A DNA stretch of 6,158 nucleotides from Deltaproteobacteria bacterium UBA4427. GTDB lineage: Bacteria > Myxococcota_A > UBA9160 > UBA4427. The notes beneath the pieces were generated by a model that was not told the origin of the DNA, made no database searches, and was given only the letters and a program-made list of their open reading frames with translations. The stretch lies in the NCBI GenBank assembly GCA_002390675.1, contig DGPZ01000049.1:1-6158 (forward strand), in the 5' to 3' direction. Positions 1 through 4,502 of the stretch are shown piece by piece; the stretch's first letter is position 1, and every line of letters starts with the position of its first letter. A program made the position numbers and the translations under genes.

Positions 1-287
1 TCCGACATGTCGTTGAGCTCGACACCCCCGCTGGCGGCCATCAGTCCGGTCCACAATTCATGGTACGCAGCGATGTCTTGTCGCGCGCTGCCGAAGTAGA
101 CCGTTGCGTCGTCGGCGTAGAAGCTGAAGTACTTCTCGACGTCGTTGCGGGCGTAGGCTCGGTCGAACGCTTCGATCGCCGCGTGGAGATCCGCGTTTTC
201 GGCACCCGGGGATTCGGCCATCACCGCCGGAGCAATCACTGCTGCAGCCATCAGGGTCACGGCGAAGCAGAACCAGAATCTTTGCAC
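1..287 (-). CDS. Exported SnoaL/DUF4440-like (NTF2-fold) protein, C-terminus cut by window edge
   Basis: Reading leftward from a GTG at 287, 95 codons are open to the window edge, so only the N-terminal part is present. The start is chosen because a GGAGG (296-300) sits 8 nt upstream and the next residues form a classic signal peptide. After M-Q-R comes a hydrophobic stretch (about residues 4-23, FWFCFAVTLMAAAVIAPAVM) and a likely signal peptidase I site after Ala24 (V-M-A before E-S-P-G). There is no lipobox cysteine. The mature part (ADLHAAIEAFDRAYARNDVE, then KYFSFYADDATVYFGS and an AAYHELW segment) has the look of SnoaL-like/DUF4440 domains, which have an NTF2 cone fold and are found as ligand-binding proteins or small isomerases/hydrolases. 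The specific activity is unknown. It is divergent from the DapB-fold dehydrogenase and may share its regulatory region. The family call is inference from sequence feel; export is well supported. Confidence 0.75.
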   Translation of the reverse strand, partial: MQRFWFCFAVTLMAAAVIAPAVMAESPGAENADLHAAIEAFDRAYARNDVEKYFSFYADDATVYFGSARQDIAAYHELWTGLMAASGGVELNDMS

Positions 288-418
288 GATCTCAACCTCC
301 TACTATCTACTACCCGCCGCCTACCGCCTGAACTCGGGTCGACTCGGGGCCAGCGAAGCGGGTGAAGTCCGGCTCCTCTGGTGCCCGACCCAAGATCCGG
401 GACCACTTTCCCGATCGC

Positions 419-448
419 TGGAGTCTACCCGGCTAATTGCGATATAGT
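419..448 (+). promoter_or_regulatory. Candidate promoter for the DapB-fold dehydrogenase transcript
   Basis: TATAGT (443-448) matches 5 of 6 bases of the -10 consensus. The best -35 at 18-nt spacing is the weak TGGAGT (419-424, 3 of 6). An alternative on the same strand is TTGCGA (437-442) with GATGAT (460-465) at 17-nt spacing, each 4 of 6. Either way the promoter overlaps the minus-strand promoter and lies at or just before the palindrome at 448-469. A weak -35 would fit an activator-dependent or regulated promoter. Confidence 0.3.
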
Positions 449-451
449 CAA
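422..451 (-). promoter_or_regulatory. Candidate sigma70-type promoter for the exported SnoaL-like gene
   Basis: Read on the minus strand there is TTGACT (446-451, 5 of 6 to the -35 consensus), an 18-nt spacer, and TAGACT (422-427, 4 of 6 to the -10 consensus). This would start transcription near 415 and leave a leader of about 130 nt before the GTG at 287. It is pattern matching only, and consensus use in this organism is unknown. Confidence 0.35.
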
Positions 452-469
452 ATCATTGAGATGATTGGA
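448..469. promoter_or_regulatory. Palindromic operator-like site
   Basis: The arms AATCAT (451-456) and ATGATT (461-466) are perfect inverted repeats around TGAG. They extend outward through one mismatch (A450/G467) to TC (448-449) and GA (468-469), so 8 of 9 positions per arm pair. The site touches the -35 of the minus-strand promoter and lies at or just after the -10 of the plus-strand promoter. Size and placement suit a dimeric repressor such as a TetR, MarR or GntR family member. No regulator gene is in view, so the binding protein is unknown. Confidence 0.4.
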
Positions 470-516
470 CGGGGCGAAAGAAGGGCTTTCGGACCCGCGC
501 GCGCTCTGCCCAAATG

Positions 517-541
517 AAGGAGACATCGATGAGTGACTCAA
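517..541 (+). repeat. Translation-start cassette repeat, copy 1
   Basis: The ribosome site AAGGAG, a 6-nt spacer and the first codons ATGAGTGACTCAA recur at 1738-1762, with 22 of 25 positions identical and the last 13 exactly identical. This copy heads a 15-codon stub ORF; the other heads a full SDR gene. Confidence 0.6.
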
Positions 542-576
542 TTGGCCAGATCGATGTCGATTCTCATGGGTTTTGA
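529..576 (+). CDS. 15-codon mini-ORF (leader peptide or gene remnant)
   Basis: ATG at 529 has a well-spaced AAGGAG (517-522) and reads MSDSIGQIDVDSHGF before a TGA at 574-576, 21 nt ahead of the dehydrogenase start at 598. The ribosome site is as strong as those of the full genes nearby, so it is probably translated if transcribed. The peptide has no run of one amino acid, so it does not look like a classical attenuation leader. Two readings are possible. It may be an upstream ORF that feeds ribosomes to the next gene, or the stub of a lost gene: the IDVDSH stretch resembles the metal-binding N-terminus of amidohydrolase-2 family proteins, and the first codons match the SDR gene at 1750. Chance is also possible for so short an ORF. 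Confidence 0.35.
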   Translation: MSDSIGQIDVDSHGF

Positions 577-585
577 ACTCCCGGT

Positions 586-590
586 GGAGG
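586..590 (+). promoter_or_regulatory. Ribosome binding site fixing the start at 598
   Basis: GGAGG lies 7 nt before ATG 598 but only 1 nt before the in-frame TTG at 592. This makes the ATG the start and removes the two extra N-terminal residues that the longest reading frame would add. Confidence 0.75.
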
Positions 591-597
591 ATTGTCG

Positions 598-1659
598 ATG
601 ACGATACGCGTGATTCAATGGGGGGCTGGCGTCAACGGCTCGTCGATCATCCGCGGTGTCGCCCGCCACGACGAACTGGAACTGGTGGGTTGCCGGGTCT
701 ACAGCGACGAGAAGCACGGCGTTGACGCCGGGACGTTGGCGGGCATCGATCCGATTGGCGTCCTCGCGACCAATGTCCGCGAAGAGATCATGGCGCTCGA
801 TGCCGACGTCGTGGTGCACTGCCCAAGTATCCATGCCGGTCCGACGTCCAATGACGAGGATGTCTTCGACTTGCTGCGCAGCGGTAAGAACGTGATCTCC
901 GTGACGGGCGCGCACAGCTATCCGCAGGCGATTCCCGGCTATGCCGAGAAATTCGAGGCGGCCTGTCGGGCGGGCGGATCCACGTTCACCCACACCGGGA
1001 TCAACCCGGGCATGATCGGCGAACGGATCGCTCCAACGATTACGGGCATCTGCACCGAGGTCGACGTGGTTCGTTTCAAGGAGATCTACAACTGCTGCAA
1101 CGACAGTGCGTCGATCATCGAGTTCATGCAGTTCGGAAACGCGCCCGACCAATGGACAGTGGATTCGCCCATCTCGGACACTTTCTACGAACTCTTCTAT
1201 CAGGTGATGCACCACGTGGCGCACACGTTCAACATCGAACTCGAGCGGATCGAGCGCCAGTGTCGCGTCGTGCCCGCGCCCGAGGACATCGTCCTCGACC
1301 AGCTCGCCGACGGCGGGCCCATCACGATCGAGAAGGGGACCGTGGCGGGCATCCACCTTGTCTGGGAAGGCGTTCCGAAAGACGAGAGAGACTTCAGGGT
1401 GGTCAAGGAAAACATCTGGGTGGTTCGTCCCAATCTGCCTGATTTCTTCCCGGTGGAGGAGTCGGGCTGGGCGGTCGAGGTCGAGGGCCGGCCGAGCTTG
1501 AACATGCAGCTTACGCTGGTGCCCTCGCGAGATGGCTCGCTCGCTCGCAGTGATTGCATGGTCGGCGCGGCCATTCCGGTGATCCCGGAAGTCGTGGCAG
1601 CGCCACCCGGAATTCTGATGCCCAGTGTTTTTGCGCCGTTCAAACGCCACCTCCAGTAG
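598..1659 (+). CDS. DapB-fold NAD(P)-dependent dehydrogenase (dihydrodipicolinate reductase-like)
   Basis: A 353-residue cytoplasmic protein starting at the ATG set by GGAGG at 586-590. The N-terminus MTIRVIQWGAGVNG carries a GxGxxG nucleotide-binding turn (GAGVNG, residues 9-14) after a beta strand. A second strand, DADVVVHC (68-75), and the GKNVISVTGAH segment (96-106) complete a Rossmann domain of DapB N-terminal type. A GINPGM motif (134-139) opens the C-terminal catalytic/dimer part. At about 350 residues it is clearly longer than true DapB (about 270). It belongs with the group usually named dihydrodipicolinate reductase-like or NAD(P)H-dependent amine dehydrogenase-like, which includes 2,4-diaminopentanoate dehydrogenase. 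A role in lysine synthesis is therefore unlikely, and the substrate is unknown. It is probably the first full gene of a transcript that continues into the SDR at 1750. Fold confidence is high; function is not established. Confidence 0.85.
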   Translation: MTIRVIQWGAGVNGSSIIRGVARHDELELVGCRVYSDEKHGVDAGTLAGIDPIGVLATNVREEIMALDADVVVHCPSIHAGPTSNDEDVFDLLRSGKNVISVTGAHSYPQAIPGYAEKFEAACRAGGSTFTHTGINPGMIGERIAPTITGICTEVDVVRFKEIYNCCNDSASIIEFMQFGNAPDQWTVDSPISDTFYELFYQVMHHVAHTFNIELERIERQCRVVPAPEDIVLDQLADGGPITIEKGTVAGIHLVWEGVPKDERDFRVVKENIWVVRPNLPDFFPVEESGWAVEVEGRPSLNMQLTLVPSRDGSLARSDCMVGAAIPVIPEVVAAPPGILMPSVFAPFKRHLQ

Positions 1660-1737
1660 GTCGCCTCGGGCGGCGTGATTGAAACGAGCGGCGCGATCGA
1701 GCGCGACTGAATTGATGGACTTGGGCCGTGGCCCTGT

Positions 1738-1762
1738 AAGGAGATAGAGATGAGTGACTCAA
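1738..1762 (+). repeat. Translation-start cassette repeat, copy 2
   Basis: This is the AAGGAG, 6-nt spacer and ATGAGTGACTCAA that initiates the SDR gene. It matches the stub ORF start at 517-541 in 22 of 25 positions. Confidence 0.6.
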
Positions 1763-2559
1763 ACGGAAGACTCGCCCTCGTGACCGGGGGCTCGTTCGGG
1801 CTCGGATTGGCGATGGCTCGGCATCTCATGGAAGCCGGATTCGCCGTGCTGGCATGCGGCAGGCGGCATGAGCGTCTGGAGAAGGCGGCGGCCGAGGTCC
1901 CGGGACTGCGGACTCTTGCGGCAGACATTACGAAGCCGTCTGATGTCGATCGCCTCTTCGAGACGATCGGAGCGGCAGAAGAGCCGCTTGATCTCCTCGT
2001 GAATAACGCCGCGATCAGCCGGGCGCATGACTACAATTCCACGTTCACTCTGGAGGCGGATCGTGCGCGTGACGAGATCGAGACCAACTTCGCGGCGCCG
2101 ATCGAACTGATCCGACGGTACCTGCTGATGCGACGGGAGCGGAGCTGGGAAGCGCGCCCGGCGACGATCGCCAACGTGAGTACGCCGGGAGCGCTCTTTC
2201 CACTCGAAGCGAACCCGATCTACTCATGCAGCAAGGCCGGTTTTCACTTCTTCACCTCTTCGCTTCGGCGCCAGCTGGTGGACGCACCTGTCGACGTCGT
2301 TGAGATCTTTCCGCCCGCTCTCGACACGGGCCTCGCGCCGGATCTTGTGATCCCGGGTCTCGACAACAACGGGCCCGAAGTGATCGACGAGGTGGCGCGG
2401 CGCTCCGTCGAAGGCATCCTCAAGGGCGAGCCGACGATCCTGCCTCACCCCCAGAGTGAGCAGCTCGTTGCAGCAGTCGGGGACGCCGCCGAGCGCGTTG
2501 CCGATGGCGTCAACCAGACGGTCCTGCGCCAGGAGAATTGGGATCGCGCCGGCGCATGA
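1750..2559 (+). CDS. Short-chain dehydrogenase/reductase, DltE-like
   Basis: A complete classical SDR of 269 residues. It shows the cofactor motif TGGSFGLG (12-19); G-R-R (37-39) after the second strand, which favours NADP(H); NNAA (85-88); the structural Asn113 (ETNF); Ser144 (NVS); and the catalytic pair Tyr158/Lys162 (YSCSK). All four members of the Asn-Ser-Tyr-Lys tetrad are therefore present and it should be an active oxidoreductase. The P-G-L-R-T-L...D-I spacing and the G-G-S-x-G-L-G turn resemble the DltE/YvaG-like SDR subgroup. The substrate is not readable. The ATG is supported by AAGGAG (1738-1743) at 6 nt. It follows the DapB-fold gene by 90 bp on the same strand with no clear terminator between, so co-transcription is likely. 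A small GGGC-CGTG-GCCC hairpin (1724-1735) lies just before the ribosome site. It converges on the minus-strand SDR. Confidence 0.9.
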   Translation: MSDSNGRLALVTGGSFGLGLAMARHLMEAGFAVLACGRRHERLEKAAAEVPGLRTLAADITKPSDVDRLFETIGAAEEPLDLLVNNAAISRAHDYNSTFTLEADRARDEIETNFAAPIELIRRYLLMRRERSWEARPATIANVSTPGALFPLEANPIYSCSKAGFHFFTSSLRRQLVDAPVDVVEIFPPALDTGLAPDLVIPGLDNNGPEVIDEVARRSVEGILKGEPTILPHPQSEQLVAAVGDAAERVADGVNQTVLRQENWDRAGA

Positions 2560-2591
2560 CCGGTTCGAGAAGCGGGATTCGCCGGTGCTTG

Positions 2592-3383
2592 TTAGTCCGA
2601 GGCGCTGGATTCATGGAGTCCGGTTCCGTAGTCGGTCACGGCCTCGTCCGGTTCCGGCGCGCGCAGCAGCATCGTCTCGGTGTTGAAGCCCGGGTGGTCG
2701 AGCATGAACCCGAGGTTCTCGGCCAGGTAGGCTCCGACCTCGGGCGTGGCCAGCGATCCGGTGCGGAAACCCTGGCGTTGCCAATGAGGGAAGAGCAAAG
2801 CGAATTCCTCGGGATCGAACGCGCTTCCGAATTCCGAGGGGTGCGTCGGTCCGAGGACGATCGTGACGAAGCGGCGACCGCCCGTCTCCTCCGTTCGCCA
2901 ACCGTTCATCGCGGCTTCCAGAGCGGCCTTCGAACAACCGTAGGGCACGAGCGAATGGCGCGGTGCGGAAGAGGAGTCCGACGAAACGACCGCGGCGACG
3001 GCGTGCTCCGAAAGATGAGAGAGCGCGGTCGAGAGAACCAGATTTGGTCCGACGAGGTTGACGGCGAGAATGTCGTTCCATGCGTCAGCGGTCATGTCTC
3101 GGAGCGGGGAGATGACGGAAACCCCGGGCGTGTAGAGCAGGGCGTCGATTTCGCCGAGGCGTTCGACCGTCTTTGCGATCCCGGTCTCGATGCTGGCCAC
3201 GTCGCGAACGTCGATTTCGACGATGTGCCCGGATCCCGCTTCGCGCGTGGCTTCCTCGAGCAGGTCGGTTCGTCGTGCGGCGAAGACGACCTCCGCGCCG
3301 CGCTCGGCCATGGCCAGTGCGGCAGAGCGGCCCACGCCAGAAGAGGCCCCGATGACCAGCATTCTTCGTCCGTCGAGTTTCAT
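2592..3383 (-). CDS. Short-chain dehydrogenase/reductase with atypical NNAG motif
   Basis: A complete 263-residue SDR on the minus strand. The start ATG (3381-3383) has GGAGG at 3394-3398, 10 nt upstream. Visible motifs are IGASSGVG (11-18; the usual T of TGxxxGxG is I), A-R-R (36-38) suggesting NADP(H), D-V (58-59), Asn109 (LAVNLVG), Ser135 and Tyr148/Lys152 (YGCSK), with Ser and Tyr at the normal 12-residue separation. The catalytic tetrad is intact, but the conserved NNAG is replaced by YTPG (84-87). The last 30 or so residues (RAPEPDEAVTDYGTGLHESS) are polar and probably a loose C-terminal tail. It is divergent from the crotonase operon and convergent with the other SDR; only 32 bp separate the stops, with no T-tract terminator seen. 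The substrate is unknown. Confidence 0.88.
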   Translation of the reverse strand: MKLDGRRMLVIGASSGVGRSAALAMAERGAEVVFAARRTDLLEEATREAGSGHIVEIDVRDVASIETGIAKTVERLGEIDALLYTPGVSVISPLRDMTADAWNDILAVNLVGPNLVLSTALSHLSEHAVAAVVSSDSSSAPRHSLVPYGCSKAALEAAMNGWRTEETGGRRFVTIVLGPTHPSEFGSAFDPEEFALLFPHWQRQGFRTGSLATPEVGAYLAENLGFMLDHPGFNTETMLLRAPEPDEAVTDYGTGLHESSASD

Positions 3384-3598
3384 TCGTCTCTAACCTCCAT
3401 GCGCCTCGTCGCGATCTTCCGCGACGGGAGATCTGCGGTGCATCGCGAGCAGGCGCCGCTACGTTCGCCGTTGAATCCTCCCGACGACGCGTCACAGGAT
3501 CCGCTGTACGGTAGACAACTAGCGTCCCGGGTTCGGGTCAGCCTACTCCGATTTCGCGAGGGATCACATCAGAACTCACGGTTGCGGAAGGAAACGGC
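3384..3598. other. Divergent intergenic region between SDR and crotonase operon (215 bp)
   Basis: Both flanking genes are transcribed outward, so promoters for each must lie here or the genes rely on unusual signals. Only weak matches are visible, for example TTGAAT (3471-3476) with CAGGAT (3495-3500) on the plus strand at 18-nt spacing. I do not call a promoter. The left end holds the GGAGG for the SDR (3394-3398) and the right end the AAGGA (3588-3592) for the crotonase. No gene, strong palindrome or repeat was recognised. Confidence 0.5.
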
Positions 3599-4420
3599 AT
3601 GAGCACTGATGGTTTCGAGTCGTTCGAGGGCGCCGGGATTTCGACGCGTCGTACCGAGGGTGTTCTGCATGTGCGAATCGAACGTCCGAAACGGCGCAAC
3701 GCGCTGACCACGCTCGAGTTTCGGGCTCTCGCCAACGTCATGGAACAGGCTGGCGACGCCGAGGGCGTTCGAGTCGTCCTCTTGACGGGCGAGGGCGATC
3801 ACTTCTGTGCCGGAGCCGATCTCGATGCGTCCAACCGCGCGGAGGCCAAGCGCCCGCGGACGGGCCACATGATTCGGGGGCTGGCACGCGGAGCCCACCG
3901 CGCGATTCGCGCGATGCACGAGAGTCCGATCCCGATCGTTGCCAGCGTACGCGGCTATGCGACCGGATTCGGATGCAATCTCGCGCTCGGGGCAGACTTC
4001 GTGGTGGCACACGAGTCCGCGCGGTTCGTCGAACCCTTCGTCGATCGTGGGCTGACTCCGGACAGCGGCGCAAGCTGGATCCTGCCTCGATTGGTTGGCC
4101 TCGCGCGTGCACGGCGGATGCTGATGCTCGGCGAGGCGGTGACGGGGACCCAGGGCGCGGAGTGGGGCCTCGTTCACGAGGTTGCCGCGGAAGCGGAGTT
4201 CGAGGCGTGCGTCGAGTCGTTGGTCGAGCGGCTCGCTTCCGCCGCCACTATCTCCGTCGGCTTGTCCAAGTCGCTGATCCATCGCGCGAGCGAGACGGGT
4301 CTGGCGGAGGCACTCGAGAACGAGGCCTACGCCGAAGAACTCGCCATTCGAACGAGTGATTTCAAGGAAGGGCTCGCCGCGTTTCGTGATAGGCGCGGGC
4401 CGAAGTTCAGTGGGCACTAA
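3599..4420 (+). CDS. PaaG-like enoyl-CoA hydratase/isomerase (crotonase family)
   Basis: A 273-residue cytoplasmic crotonase of normal family length; AAGGA (3588-3592) lies 6 nt before the ATG. The N-terminal IERPKRRNAL (27-36), the oxyanion-hole segment CAGADL (70-75) and GYATGFGCNLALGAD (119-133) are diagnostic of CoA-thioester binding. The two hydratase glutamates are missing. By eye-alignment with rat mitochondrial enoyl-CoA hydratase, Glu144 corresponds to Asn127 and Glu164 to Phe147. Instead the protein has GLTPDSGASWILPRLVG (151-167), whose Asp155 aligns with the aspartate of PaaG-type isomerases. The C-terminal AFRDRRGPKFSGH also resembles PaaG. A double-bond or epoxide-type isomerase role on an acyl-CoA is thus more likely than classical hydration. 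Which substrate is unknown; no other phenylacetate genes are visible. It heads the plus-strand operon with the carboxylase. Confidence 0.9.
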   Translation: MSTDGFESFEGAGISTRRTEGVLHVRIERPKRRNALTTLEFRALANVMEQAGDAEGVRVVLLTGEGDHFCAGADLDASNRAEAKRPRTGHMIRGLARGAHRAIRAMHESPIPIVASVRGYATGFGCNLALGADFVVAHESARFVEPFVDRGLTPDSGASWILPRLVGLARARRMLMLGEAVTGTQGAEWGLVHEVAAEAEFEACVESLVERLASAATISVGLSKSLIHRASETGLAEALENEAYAEELAIRTSDFKEGLAAFRDRRGPKFSGH

Positions 4421-4421
4421 C

Positions 4422-4502
4422 ATGACGACGAGCATCGAACGACGCATTCGCAAGAACCGTTTGGTGACTCCCGTCATGAACGAGAGGGGTCGGCGGGCGT
4501 GA
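4422..4502 (+). CDS. Possible 26-residue basic coupling ORF
   Basis: ATG at 4422 lies one base after the crotonase stop (TAA 4418-4420), and its TGA (4500-4502) overlaps the carboxylase GTG start as GTGA. The peptide begins MTTSIERRIRKNRLVTPV and has seven Arg and one Lys in 26 residues. It has no clear ribosome site of its own, so translation would depend on re-initiation after the crotonase. It exactly fills the gap between two operon genes and could keep them translationally coupled. I recognise no homologue, and chance is a real alternative for an ORF this short. It is too small to be an acyl-CoA carboxylase epsilon subunit as usually described. Confidence 0.3.
   Translation: MTTSIERRIRKNRLVTPVMNERGRRA

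Larger units (their letters stand above)
288..597. other. Divergent intergenic region (310 bp) with promoters, operator-like palindrome and mini-ORF
   Basis: This gap separates two divergently transcribed genes. Its left part (about 300-415) is the presumed 5' leader of the minus-strand exported protein, and I see no conserved RNA structure in it. The A/T-richer island at about 434-469 stands out from GC-rich surroundings and holds the candidate promoters and a palindrome, listed separately. The right part holds a 15-codon ORF with a strong ribosome site (529-576) and the ribosome site of the gene at 598. Confidence 0.6.

Noticed and set aside
60..365. A plus-strand 101-codon frame at the left edge
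   Set aside because: It overlaps the minus-strand exported protein, which has a ribosome site and signal peptide; this frame has no family resemblance.
592..597. TTG at 592 as the start of the dehydrogenase
   Set aside because: It is only 1 nt from the GGAGG, too close for initiation; ATG 598 is correctly spaced and begins the expected beta strand.
538..1650. A 370-codon open frame on the minus strand opposite the DapB-fold dehydrogenase
   Set aside because: It reads out as Arg/His/Asp-rich sequence with no recognisable domain and lies antisense to a gene with clear motifs; such shadows are common in GC-rich DNA.
598..1659. Annotation as true dapB of lysine biosynthesis
   Set aside because: The protein is about 80 residues longer than DapB and the context is acyl-CoA catabolism, so only the fold is shared.
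1660..1749. A rho-independent terminator between the dehydrogenase and the SDR
   Set aside because: GC-rich inverted repeats (GCGC-GATCGA-GCGC, GGGC-CGTG-GCCC) occur, but neither is followed by a T-run.
3500..3525. A possible operator around TGTACGGTAGACA
   Set aside because: Only the outer three bases pair; the inner positions do not form a palindrome.
2538..3602. A 354-codon open frame on the plus strand opposite the minus-strand SDR
   Set aside because: The minus-strand reading has a full SDR tetrad and a good ribosome site, while this frame has neither domain nor plausible start context.
3569..4477. A 302-codon open frame on the minus strand opposite the crotonase
   Set aside because: It is antisense to a well-supported crotonase and has no domain signal.
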